Shown here: positions 35,066-46,929 of the stretch, in pieces
Numbering within the stretch: position 1 is the stretch's first letter
Layout: every line of letters starts with the position of its first letter
DNA from: Linanthus parryae
Taxonomy: Eukaryota; Streptophyta; Magnoliopsida; Ericales; Polemoniaceae
Direction of reading: 5' to 3'
DNA: 64,000 bases
NCBI GenBank assembly: GCA_023055425.1
Contig: JALGPY010000003.1
Span: forward strand, 68,618,991 to 68,682,990
Notes under the pieces: generated by a model
The model's database searches: none
What the model was told of the DNA's origin: nothing
What the model saw: the letters and a program-made list of their open reading frames with translations, nothing else
Made by a program: the position numbers and the translations under genes

Positions 35066-36496
35066 TGTAGGGTTTTGATTCATGGATCGCGCAAACGGAA
35101 GAATAATCAAACAAACAACCATGCAAAACCCTCCAAGGATCACAAGTCTAGATGCATAACGATAGTAAAGGTAAGAAATCATAAACACACCTTTGGGTTC
35201 TCCTTGATGACTTCAAACGCGAATAGTGTCACGTTCTCTATAGTTGATCCACGCCTAGAGTTGTTCCTAGATCTCCAATCTCCTTGGTGCTAGCCCGGAA
35301 TGAAAGGAGGGTGAAGGAATCACGCAAAACGAGGCACAAAAGGGGGCTCGGCCCTCTTGTGGCGTCGGGGACGAGTGGGCGGCGGCAAGGGGGCGGCGTC
35401 CCTCTTGTTGCTTGCTCTCTCTCTCCTTTGTTCTCTCCTACTCTTGTTATGTTCTCTTAGAGCATAAGTTGTGTAGGGAAGGAAGGAAGGAGGGTCCTTT
35501 ATATAGTCCAACAACTCCTTGTTAACTACCTAAAGGACTTATTCTAGTCCTACTAGAATTCAATTTAGTCCCTTCCTTGCAAATTAGTCCCTACTAAGTT
35601 TGCAAGGGTTTGCAAAGTGATCCTTCTAATTAATTAATCCAATTAATTAATTCCCAAATATAGTACAACTCTATATAGCGTGTGACCCCATAGGTTCTAT
35701 CTAGTTGGTAGCAACTATTTGCTAATATGGAGCGGTTTCTAGCAAAACATCCATTCTAGCCAACTAATAGAATAGTCATCTAGACAACCTTGTACAACTA
35801 ATTGTCTCATCCCTTTGCCTCCATATCCGGATTGGACACGAGACATACAAGTCACACTCGTATATTCAATCCCTAGTTTCTCGATCCATGGAATAGCCTT
35901 ATTCGTGCAAATAACATCAATATCTCATATATTGATTTATTTGAGTCTGGCCAGACATTCTATAAGCACTATCCTTCGAGTGGCCTTGGATATTTGCTCC
36001 CGTTATGTGGGAGGGGCAAATCCTCTCTACGTCCACTACGATCTCTAAGCTTGCTTCTCATTGTATCCAGTACACGCCTTTATAACTACCCAGTTACGGT
36101 GTAGCGTTTAACGCTACCAAGATCACAATGATCCACAACTAGAATATCTAGTGACTTCAAGTCTAAGGATGACAATACCATTGTACCCGAGAAGCACTTG
36201 TGACTCAACATAACGTGCATGTAGCCTTCTCGGTGATGGGTCAATCCAGTGCAACATTCCGTAATGCCTACATATGTGTTGGATCGTGATATCTCCATAT
36301 CAATCCAACCCCATACTAGTCTATAGATGATTGTCCCATTTAATCATTATACTTGACTAGGGATATTTAAGATAAACAACACGATTGTAAATCTAAGGAC
36401 TTCATTATATTAAATATCCAATAAATAATAAATGAATTTCTAGCCAATTACAAATTCATACTAAACTAGATTGCCTCTAGGGCATCTATTCCAACA
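35066..36496 (-). repeat. 5' LTR of the nested copia
   Basis: Partner of 27979-29409. Three of the nine differences cluster within seven bases near 36268-36274; the rest are scattered. TATA box at the complement of 35498-35507. Confidence 0.92.
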
Positions 36497-36501
36497 GAGG
36501 G

Positions 36502-38144
36502 CAGTCGACCCCGGTGTGCGAGTACACATTGACTGTATAGGAACATGGTGGCACCACTACTGTGCTTGGGGACTGCTTGGCGTGATTTCTTCCCCACCCT
36601 TGAGGTGGTTGTGAGTATCTTTTTCTCTTACTAAATTTTGTGTTTATTTTATTTAATGTATGTCATGCTCCATCTCATCTACTGGCCAACACATTGATTG
36701 CTGAGTCTTCTTGCATACTCTCTGAATTCGTTGAGGACAACGAAGTATTCAGTGTGGGGGTGGTTTATCAGTTTGCTAGCCATGTGTCTTGCATAGCCAG
36801 TTACATGTAGGATGTGTTTAGATTGTATTGTGAGTCAGTTGTGGTTTTTGTTATGTTTTTACTTATAGTGTCGTATTGTGTAGAATAGTTTATATTCTGT
36901 TTGCACTTTTAAATAATTGAGTCTACCTACCAAAACAAAAAAAATTGAATTGCGTTTTGTGGAATTTTTTTCCCGTGTCTAGCCTTGCATATAGAGTTAG
37001 GACCTTATGAAAAATGAAAAAAAATGAGAAACGAGGAAATCCATAAAAATGAAAATTTTAAAAATTTGAGAAAAAGGCAATTGAGGATCTTGAAACTGAA
37101 GAGAGCTTAGTGAATGAATCTTTTTGAGTAGGAAGTGCCGTAGTAGGGAAATTTTTATTCCTTAATACTTTGTGTAGATGTTTCACTAAGGATGTCCCGG
37201 GAATTTTTGGAAGTTGTGAAAGAATGACATGTAAAGTATACCTAAGTTTCCTATAGTGTGCTAATTAGATTGAGTTTTGCTTGTAGCTGAATATTCTGTT
37301 TTCAAGTGGAAACTTGTGGTCTCTTGTTGATCTGGGGTGGACCTTCGTGTAGAGTTGGTTTCATGTGGTACGGTTGCCTCAGACTAAGTGGAGTTGGGGG
37401 GCGTACACCACCATCCCTTACGGTGGTCAAATGAGTTAACCGAAAAAGCCCACGCTCTTTATGCTCTACTGCACGGTTGTAAAAACAGAGGAGGAAATAA
37501 AAGAAAATGATAAAATATGGAAAAAAAAAGAAGAAAAAGTGTGCTTCAAGGAGAAACAACCTAATGTGCTTCCGGTCACACGGAAAATTTGGATTCCATC
37601 CAAATAGAGCTTAGAGAGGAAAACTAGAGTCAAGCCTTATTTCACAGGAGTTGTGACTCCCTTCACTGGGACAATTTGCATTCAAACTCAATAAAAGCTA
37701 AGAGGGTCTGAAAACCTCAGATGATTCGGCGAAGAAAGACTACAGTGAAATTTGAACTTAATTAGACCCAATGAAGGTTAGGACGTGCTTGTGTCTTGGT
37801 TTGAATTGGTGGAGGAAAGGGGACGCCTTAGTGAGCTTTTGCACTAAATCAAATTTTTATTTCAAATTCTTGCTACGTGTATATGAATTTCAAAAAGGAT
37901 TAGTGAGAGCTTGATGATTTTCAGTTAATGAGAGGGAGATTGCCTGATCTTACCAAAAAGACAGATTTAAAACCTTTTGTGTGTTGTGTTAAGATAGAGT
38001 CTAGAATTTGCATTTGCATCATATTGCTGCATTGTTGTGTCGTGTGTCGTGTTTGAGTCGTGTGTGTCTTTTCGGCTAGTAGATAGATGAATGCAGTAGA
38101 TGAGACTTTGCTCGGGACGCGCAAATAGTAAGTGTGGGGGTATT
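36502..38144 (+). other. LARD internal noncoding, right part
   Basis: No reading frame of interest. The motif ACAACGAAGTATTCAGTGTG near 36738 and the tract AGTGTGGGGGTA at 38131-38142 resemble the purine tracts of Athila/Tat elements; the latter lies three bases before the 3' LTR and is the likely plus-strand primer. A poly-A rich stretch around 37010-37080 is unremarkable. Confidence 0.6.
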
Positions 38145-39603
38145 TGATAACTCCTTAGTTGGAGCTATATTTCTTAGTTAATACACTACTATTTTGCGTG
38201 ATTTCCGACAATGAGATGAGATTTTGGCCGTGTTTGTGAAATATTATTGAGTGTGAGCTTTTTGAGCGTTCATCGTTAAATCCGGGCGTTTCTCGTATAT
38301 TTTGTTGCTTTTATTGTGATATGATCGCGGGTTTGTGTTTCGTGTTGTGGTTGGCAGGAATAGGACGCGAGGATCAAAGGTGGTGAAGAAACGAGCTTCG
38401 GAAATAAAGAAAGCAAGGAAAACTCAAGAAAAGAAGCCTGAAAAAAGCTAAGGCAGCAACTCTTCCCAAGAAGAGAAAAGCTCTTCCCACGAAGAAAAGA
38501 CTTAGCCAAAATTCCAGTTCTCTTCCTGTGACATGATGCTGTCTCAAAATAGGAGGACTTTTGCAGGAAGACTTCAGACAATCTCTTCCCACGAAGAGAA
38601 AGTTTCTTCGCACGAAGAGATTGCCCAGAAAGCCAGAAACGTCCGGGGTCTTTTTGCAATTATTAGAAACTTTGTTATATCATTCTAGGAACGTATTTAA
38701 GTGTGTTAGGTCGACTTTTTGAGTAGTTTTTGACGGTAGACACATCTTTTGGAGATCAAGGAGCTATTGGGAGAGCTTAGGAGCTTTGGATCATCCGTTT
38801 GGATTCTCAACTCTTCTCTTTTCTTGATTTTCATGCTTAAACTCATGAGACTTATCGTTTTGAGTATGAATATGAGTAGCTAAACGTTATTTGCTGGGAA
38901 TTCTCGTTTGGTGTAGCTACGGTTTGATCTAAATACCATGTTTTGATGATTGTGATTCATGTTTTAGCTTAATCTCACGTAATCTTTCATTGTTATGGAT
39001 TATTTAAGTTTGTAATCATATTATCTTTGCGAGTAGCTAACGTAGAGATAAACTTAATTAGTTTTCACGCGGTAACTCCGTGAGGATTAGTCGGTAAATT
39101 GAATAATCCACCTAGTCGAATCAATGTTTGGTAACTCGACATCGTTAACTAGGATCGTTAGAGTAGAATTTTGGTTTTAATGCATGCTTTAAGCTAGAAT
39201 AGACTTGGTAACTCGGTTTGTTTCGGTTTAAAGTATAGTAAACTTACTTGGTAACTCGGTAAGTTTAATATTGCTTGATTGATAGTGAAAGATACGTGGT
39301 TGTTTTACAAGTCAAAACATAAATTTAGCTCAACCTAGTGAACCTAGAGAATTCCTGGTATTTTCCCTTATATTGCAAAAACCCTAAAATTCATTCTTTA
39401 TTAATCGTGAACTATTTCACTCAGTTAATTGAGAATATTGCGTTTTTATTTTAGTAGAATTAGGCCAAAACACAACTTGCGCTGTGCCCACAAAAGGTTA
39501 AGAACTTCTAATTAATTTACAAGAAGTCCCTTGGGTTCGACAACCCGGATTTCCGGTTTATTACTACACACGACAGCTGTACACTTGCAGTTGGAACGTG
39601 TCA
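38145..39603 (+). repeat. LARD 3' LTR
   Basis: Starts TGATAACTCC, ends GGAACGTGTCA. Compared with 25062-26521 it has its own changes such as AAGTTTC for AAGTGTC near 38602 and TTTAAGTT for TTTACGTT near 39005. Followed directly by CAAGC. Confidence 0.9.
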
Positions 39604-41072
39604 CAAGCCAGAAACACAGGCTAGATATATTGGGCATATTTCTAAGTGCCAAAGCTTCAAACCTTTGTTGCACTATAGCTATGCTTATATTTATTTATAC
39701 ATGTGACTAACTGTTTTGTGCAGGTCTTTGATTTTGATATGAACTGAGTTATACAACTCTATATATAACACTATGCAGGCATTAGTAATTGTTTTTTTGG
39801 ATGGATTAACATTATATGCAGGATTGCGTTGGATTGGAAATCAAAGTAAATTTTGATGAACTAGCAGATAGAGTTCAAAGCTTTGAGATTCACTGAGTAC
39901 TGTTCACTGCTAAGTTTATCTGATTAAATCAGTGTATGCAGTTTATTTCTATGGGATTCAGAACTTGTTATGGATCTATTATTGTGTATTAATACTTATT
40001 CCATAATGTGTTGATGATATATTCATCAGATTGCATGTATTTGCTGAGTTGATTTTCAGACAAAACCTAGCCCTGTTTTTCTCATGAACTGTTGGCATAC
40101 TGCTGATCAGATCTTGATGCTACTTTTTCTGGATATTGTTTGATCTTGTTTGTTGAGGGTATGCAGGATTTTTGGGCGTTCCAACGTCCATGAAAAAATC
40201 AAATAGCTATCCAAACATAGCTGTTGAAAGAAACATATTAGAGGAGAGGATTTTTAGGCATTCACTTCCTAAAAGCTCTCAGGTTGATGCAAGTTGTTTT
40301 TTAAAGAGACCAGTTCTTTGAATTTTAAGAGAGACACAGAAACTGAGGCTGATTATCGTGAGCTTTGAAGAGTGCTACAAATAGAGAGAGCAGATTATTC
40401 AAATCTTCAGATTCATCAAACCATTGACACTGCATAAGCAAGATCATTCATCACATATTGAAGAACACTTCCAAGCTTTATTTCTTATATTTATTTTGTG
40501 TTCTTCACACTTGTAATAAACTTGTATTATCATTATTTGTTCTTAAACCTCACAAAATTAGAAGTTCAGTTGTTCAAGTGAACAACAGAGAGGTTCTTAT
40601 TGTTTCAACAGGTTGTAGCTAGAACTAGATTGGTTGTTAACTACAAGTTGTATAGGTGAAAGTTAGTTCACATTGGCTTAAGATCTAGGGCTAAATGTGG
40701 GCGATTAATAAGAAGGTGTGTTTGAATCCTGGAGGGATAAGATCCCTCACGCATAGACTAGGTCCAATTGTGACTGAACTCTGTAAAATCCTTGTGTGCT
40801 TGATGCTCACTTCATTCATCTTTTCTTTACAATCTGTACAGGAAGTTCCAAAGCTTTGAAGTTTGCTAAATCTCAAAGCTTTGAAGCCTCTGGGTTCTAC
40901 AGTTATTCTTTAGTTTCTCCAAACTGTTTCAGAGCTTTGAGATATCAACTGTATACTCTGCTCAAGTTTTAAAAGACTATTTTTTAGCAAAATTTAGCAT
41001 ACTCTATTCAACCCCCCCCCCCCCTTCTAGAGTATTTAGATCCTTCTATTGTACTTACATTACAAACTTTGA
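39604..41072 (+). repeat. Remaining part of the Sirevirus 3' LTR
   Basis: CAAGC (39604-39608) is the second copy of the LARD target site. The rest aligns to the 5' LTR from about 60 bases after its start to its end, reading ATTACAAACTTTGA at the close. TATA box CTCTATATATAAC near 39756. It is about 10 percent diverged from the 5' LTRs, including a C-tract of about 15 bases near 41010. Palindrome CAAAGCTTTG is present near 39876, 40851 and 40876. Confidence 0.88.
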
Positions 41073-41079
41073 ATAATTT

Positions 41080-41358
41080 ATATGTAGCCTTCTTGTGGAG
41101 GGTCAATCCAGTATGCCATTACTCATAATGCATACCCATGTGTTAGACTTGATGCCTCCATATCAATCTATCCACATACTATTCTATAGTGATCATCATA
41201 TTAATCAACATAACAGACTAGGGATATATAAGATAAAAAACATTTTTAATCTAAGGACTTCATTATATTAAATATCTTCATAAATAGTAAATGAATATTC
41301 TTGTCAAAAACATTTTTCATACTAAATAAAGATTGCTTCTAGTGCATCTACTGCAATA
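41080..41358 (-). repeat. Relict fragment of a copia LTR related to the nested copia
   Basis: The plus sequence aligns with 29133-29409 (shared blocks such as TCTAAGGACTTCATTATATT and GACTAGGGATAT) but with many changes and small gaps. Only the first 280 bases of the LTR in its own sense remain. It is much older than the nested element at 27979-36496. Confidence 0.75.
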
Positions 41359-44300
41359 GGAGCATCAATAAGGTTTTGATTGCAGGAGCTTGACGAGTGT
41401 TGGAGCATCAGGGGGGCACTCATTGCAGGAACGTGGCAAAGTTGGAGCAACTTGTGGAATTGAAGAGAACCTGCTAAATCAGGATCAAGCAGACGAGAGG
41501 ATTCAAAGCAAGGTGGAGATATGTTGAATTAAGGTCCCACAGGAGCAGTGACAGGTCGTAGGTTCTACTGCACAGGTCCCACATGACCTCTGACTGGTCG
41601 CATGACCTACTGCATAAGTCCCACATGACCTTAGTCAGGGCTGGCAGTTTCGGGGCTGTTTCCTTATATGTTCCTTGGTGGTTTTTAGAATGTCTTGGAC
41701 ACTAAGTCGTTCCTATATGTCTACATAAGTGACCTAGGCTGTTTCTAAACTTTCTAGGTTGTATTCGTACCGTTTCTCGCAAGACTAGAGGGGGTTTGGG
41801 GGGGGCGTGGACGTGGCTACCATCGTGCTATAGTAAACGACGTTACATCGTGTGTGATCTTGTTCTTTGTTTTTCATCATTCTCTTTCTTGTTCCAGATG
41901 ACAAAAAACAATGCTGAATTGAGCGGATGTTAATTAAACAAACTCTTGAAAATATGAGATTTAAAGAGCTGACACGCCCATTGTAGCAGAGTACAGGGAA
42001 AACTACGAAGATAAGGGACTCACATTGTAATACCGATAATGGTAGACTAGTTTGTGAGCTTCCATTTTATAAAATGACCGCAACACGTTTTTTCAGCTAA
42101 ACCATTAATGATAATGCATTACCTAACAAAAGGTACTCAAAATCCCTCATGATCGCGCACGGCTAGCATGGATTAGATTTGTTTTTAACAAGGACAAATT
42201 ATAAATACTATTTCTAGTATGGGTCATAGTACTCAGTTCAGTTTAATTTAATCGCTGAAAACAGTTACATCTCTAACACCCTGTCAACGCATCTTTCTGA
42301 TTAAGAATGGCTCGCCGGGTGTATGTAAAAGAAGGGCCAAAGTGTCAAGAGCCAATGGTGGGAGAACTGTCAAAGGCGTTCTAGGTAGGGCGTCTCCCAC
42401 CATAAGAGGAATATTTCGTACTGGTTTACCTTGCTGCAGTGAAAGCAAGTGTCACTTAACTTCCAATGAATTGGCTGGTGGTTGGGGGAGGAATAGAGTC
42501 ACGATCAGTCCCCGTAAATTATCCTGTAAAAGTTTTTTGTGGCTCTCCTGGGTTCTTGAAGATATGCAAAGACAAGATTGAGTTGCATAATCTGAAAATT
42601 GTTTTCAGCAGCGGGACATGAATCGGGGAGATAAGTGAAAAGAACTTCTGTGCCGGCCTTGGATTTAACTAGGTTTTCGTTGCCGACCTGGACAGGTTTG
42701 GTGATGGGTTATGTGTTTTGAGGGACAGTTACTGTGTCTCGTGCAATGTGCTGGGAGTTTCTAATCGTAAAATCAAAGCTTTCGTTACGGTCGTGGAGCA
42801 CTGACTTGCAGGGGCGGATGCACCAACTTGTTCTTTCAAATTGTGTTCCTGTAGTGATGTAGTTATGCTATGTAATGCTAGTAATCTTACTCAAATGGAG
42901 ATAAATATGTTATGTTGTCTGTGTGTATGTACCGCCTGTATTTTAATCGGTTGATGTGGTTAATTTTAAAAATTTGTCTGACCTTCGTAGTGTCTTGCTA
43001 CTTGTTTCCCCTCCGGGTATATCTATAACTGGGAATGGTAGTATTATCTTCTATGTATTTCTTTCGCATATGTCTTGTGCCTCTATCATCAATTTGTGTG
43101 TTTGTCTCTCCTCACTAATTGATGGTGCGAGTTATTGTATGAATGTTTTTCTGAGTGCTAAAATAACTATATTGGATTCTTCTAAGCTCTAGATTTCTCC
43201 GAATTTTAGTTTCGAGGGTTTTGATAATCGCAAAAAATCATATTTTTGTGGGAGAAGAGCCGGATCAAGTTGGGGCCAGACCTGGATCCGGTTGGGTGGT
43301 TTACATACATGTCGCTCATTCTGTTTGTTGGTAAACACATAAAAGAATCGTTTCTTACTCGGATTCGCTTAACCCCTTCCCGGATGCGGTTGGGTAATCG
43401 GGCAATTAACTATGACTTAAACTGATCTGGATCCATCTTTCAAAGTACTCAAAAATCATGAAATTGCATGTTTTGCCAAACGGATAAGATTAATTATCAA
43501 AATTTAATTAATTAAGCCAATAATTAATCTTTGTCAAACTAGGCCAATCCGTTAAGAGAGTGCAAAGAAATTGTGTGCTTGCCTTGGGAGTTTATTGTTT
43601 GTTTATTTTTCCTTCGTTTTTTGTTTTTTTTTAAACAAGAAAATTAGAATGAGATTGTAGAAAAACTAAACGAACTGGTTGCATCTCCCTGGAATTCAAT
43701 TGAGCAAAAATAAAACTTTAAACACCAAATATGTTTTCTGTAGAACACGTGATGATAAGTGAGACCTGTTGGAGATCAATATCTCCAATAAAAACAGAGT
43801 TTATGAGGAGCTCTTTGTTATTGTATGATTACGTAAAGAATGTGAATAGATGTGTCGCAAGCTGATATGTGCCTTGGAATGGAAATATGGCGATATATAT
43901 TTGATTAGTTGGAGATGGATTTAGTTTCCGCCAATAGAATTAGGGAACGCGGGAACTAAAATATAGATATATGTTGGAGACACTAGAATGGATGTGTATG
44001 AGATGCGTTAGTATCTTAAACTTAATTGATATCACCTCCCGCCATCTACCATAAACCCAAATACATGAGCTCACAAAACACTCTCGTCTGAAACTATACT
44101 TTTGAATCGGGCTAAATCAATTACTTGATTACAGTGGATGGATCAGGCAATATAATTGATGTCATAGGCCTAGCTTTATTAGATTTGGTTGTTACAATTT
44201 ATTATTTGTAAAAGTTAAACTATAAATCAATATGTTTAATACGAATCATGTGCCGACTCAAGTAATGCTATTATTAAATTGGGCAGTGTTAATCCAACGA

Positions 44301-45480
44301 TATTGTATTTGTATTTTGTACCAATGGTGGGGATCAACAAACGGTAATGGATTGGTCTTCAATTCGATTCAATGTGATTATTTGTCTTAGTTTATCCGAA
44401 ATTAAACCCATGCGCTTTGGGCAATAAAAACATCATAGGGCGCGCCACTTGTAAAGTAATGTGGTTACCCAGGAGAGAAATTAAAGGGTGAGAGAGTTGA
44501 AGCAAGCAGGGATTGAAGACGCCATCTCCTGATTGAAGAATGGTTTGCCATCAAACTAGGAAAATACATATGTTTTTGTTATATTCCACCAACTATGTAG
44601 ATATTTTTTGAATAATAAGAATAAGCAGAACAAGATGACCTACGATAAACAGCAGTCGCTGGAACATGCAACCATATGTCACAATAACTAGGCCAGTACC
44701 ACATCGCCTAAACTTACTCCATTGCGATGAAATTAAGTACCGTATAATATTCATACAACATATACCGATAATAATACTTTCAAGTACTTAAATTATTAAT
44801 CAAGTAAATGTTTGATAAACATGTATAGTAGTTGAAAGGTATTTAATTAATTAATTTGTTATCGACCAATTAATCATTTATTTCAATAACTAAATTTAGC
44901 TTAAAGAAAATAATTGAATTTCACATAGCTTTCGTAGTCTACGAATCGGGGATACTACAAAATTGGGTGTGTGGGTTGAACATTCTGAAAACCATACCCT
45001 TTGGTTAAGGTAAAATTATTTCAAAACCCGGCCCAACTAATTCGCCGTCACAATTACCCTGTAGATTGAGGATTCAACACAGCCACTTTGAAGTCCAACT
45101 TCGCATGACGCTGTGCAATGAAAAGTTTACCGACTTTTTTATTGCTTTCATCGCTGCGCAAAGACATTTCATATCTTTTTGGAATTATTTGCCATTGAAG
45201 AATACTCTGAAATGATACGCGGAATCAGACTATGCTAGATTTGGTTCGAACCGAAAATTGTAGATTGGATTTAGTCAGCCTCAAAATTTGGACCGATCAG
45301 ATTGCATCAGTGTGTACACTCCGGTATTCAATGCCCCTTTGTCTTTGTGAAAAATAAATCAATTATTAATTATAACATTGGAAATGGAATATATATATAT
45401 TTTAGAGAAAAATCAAGGTATTTCATAGAACAACAAAAATTCATTGAAGACGTTTGAAGTCAATTCGTTCTTATTTAGGT
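41359..45480. other. About 4 kb without recognisable genes or element ends
   Basis: Apart from the repeat at 41524-41636, the stretch is mostly AT-rich. A 79-codon frame at 42342-42581 and a 78-codon frame at 42956-43192 have no recognisable motif and no support. Two GC-richer patches near 42310-42560 and 43250-43400 may be decayed element or gene pieces. Confidence 0.4.
41524..41636. repeat. Short imperfect tandem repeat, about 44 bp
   Basis: Two and a half units built on GTCCCACATGACC followed by GGTCG.A.G and CTACTGCA. Units differ by several bases. Each unit contains GGTC and GACC pairs that can pair within the unit. Confidence 0.55.
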
Positions 45481-46170
45481 ATTGTTGAGCGGGAAGTTTC
45501 TGAAAACTTCTATTGAAGATTTAGGAGCCACAGACATTCCGATTTCTGCAAACATTAGGGCTTCCCAAGTCGGTGATGGAATTAGAGGCGACAACAACAT
45601 GAAAGGGTGAAACAACAGAGGCTTTGAAAAAAAATTCTCAGGTCTCAGTAATGCAATGACCTTTGTCGACGGCGAGTTTAGTAGATCTCGGAGAATTTCA
45701 ACTTGGTCGAGCTAGATCGGCAAAGGCGAGGCATGACACAACTAGGGCTGACAGATCCCAGTCGAATTTCCATCACAGAGATCAGAGAGGTCGGAGGCCT
45801 TATTGATTCAATGGTCCCTGGCGAGAGCGAGGTCGTAGTAGCAGATCTCGGTGTATCGTTCCCACGCCAAGATGGATCGGCGAAGGCTTTTGAGGATAGA
45901 ACTAGGGCTGAGGAGGCATTAGATAAAAACGAATTGGGAAATTCAGGTTATCAGACGACCAACACGATGGTGACGAAGGGACACCTAGTGCTTCAACAAT
46001 GGAGCAGTCAACAGATTCGCTGGATTTTGCTTTTCCTACATTTTTGAAGGAGAAGTTAATGTAAGGAAATGGAGGAGGAAAATTGATTTTTCAAATACGC
46101 CTGATGCAGACATTGTAATTCCGATCGCACGTGGGGAGTGTGACTAGAAGGACTTGGTTACAGCTCCATA
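45480..46170 (+). other. GC-richer gene-like segment with an internal imperfect repeat
   Basis: A plus-strand frame at 45703-46047 (114 codons from GTG or similar start) encodes a hydrophilic sequence with no recognised domain. Positions about 45667-45750 and 45839-45910 repeat the pattern AGATCTCGG, then GATCGGC.AAGGC, then ACTAGGGCTGA. It could be an upstream exon or 5' UTR of the plant-mobile-domain-like gene that starts near 46930, or captured DNA. I cannot decide. Confidence 0.35.
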
Positions 46171-46929
46171 TATCTGATTCAAGTAAGTTGAGAGCATTAA
46201 AATTTTTCCTGATCATGATTCATCAATATTAGAATAGTTTATATTTTTATAGGTACTGAATATGTGTTCCTTCAATATGAATTTAGTTTTTGAGTGCCAG
46301 TTGACAAATGTATGTGTTGACTTGCTGTCACGCGCGACTAGTCATAGCGACATACATTGGTTCATGTAAATCCTTCAATTAGTAAATCTATTAGTCGGAC
46401 TCTAAACATAGAGTTTTAGGAAACACAATCTGTTGAGTTTTGCTAAATATGGTAAGAAGGGAACTGTTTAGGATTCATACTGCTATGAAATTTCTGTAGC
46501 GGATATGCTGCTTTTCGCCAGTGGTATCTTAATTTGATGAGTGCAATTTCATATGTGAGTTTAGTGTTTTATCCCCAAACATAGCTTTCTTGAGGGTGTA
46601 TTTATCAGGTTTATTTATTGAACACAAACCTTCCAATTGTGTATATTACTGTAGGAGGGACATGTTGCCCCGCTATAGAAAGTGATATGGTAAATTCGCA
46701 ATATGCATGAAGGATGTGGAGAAATCAATCAAAGGCGGATGGATGATTCTAACTGTAGAGAGGAAAAATCGGTATGTTAAGGATGGAATGATTGTAAGAC
46801 TGAAGAGGGTCAGTTTGAAAAAAATGGGGTGATTACACCCTAAGAAAAAAAAAACAGAAAATAAGACATGAGAACGCAGCAGAGGCTGGGAAGGCTGGAG
46901 TAGAGAAGAAGTTTACGTCAAAAAAGTCC
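46171..46929. other. Spacer before the plant-mobile-domain-like exons
   Basis: AT-rich, no recognised element. Possible intron or promoter of the next gene: a purine-rich stretch at 46740-46900 leads into the open frame. Confidence 0.35.

Larger units (their letters stand above)
27979..36496 (-). mobile_element. Nested Ty1/copia retrotransposon, nearly intact, minus strand
   Basis: Two 1431-bp LTRs differ at only about nine positions by hand count (about 0.6 percent). The target duplication GAGGG is perfect (27974-27978 and 36497-36501). The primer site, polypurine tract and one long polyprotein ORF are all present. On the minus strand the LTR starts TGTTGGAATAGATGCCCTAG, similar to the starts of several widespread plant copia families. 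It is the youngest insertion in the nest. Confidence 0.93.
25062..39603 (+). mobile_element. Non-autonomous Ty3/gypsy-type element (LARD) inserted in the Sirevirus 3' LTR
   Basis: LTRs of 1460 and 1459 bp flank an internal region that, without the nested copia (27979-36496), is only about 3.1 kb. It has an Athila-type primer site, one gag-like ORF and no protease, reverse transcriptase, RNase H or integrase. The target duplication CAAGC is perfect (25057-25061 and 39604-39608). It must depend on enzymes from a related full element. About 12 differences separate the two LTRs over the first 1284 bp by my count. Confidence 0.88.
15743..41072 (+). mobile_element. Sirevirus-type element, unit 2 copy, complete but split by nested insertions
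   Basis: The 5' LTR, body and first 42 bases of the 3' LTR (25020-25061) are followed by the LARD insertion (25062-39603), then the remaining 3' LTR. The flank ATAAT at 15738-15742 equals ATAAT at 41073-41077, so the target duplication survives and the element's outer limits are firm. Without nested DNA the element is about 10.8 kb. Confidence 0.9.

Noticed and set aside
42342..42581. 79-residue ORF in the gene-poor stretch
   Set aside because: No domain, no splice context, codon use not distinctive; length expected by chance in a GC-richer patch.
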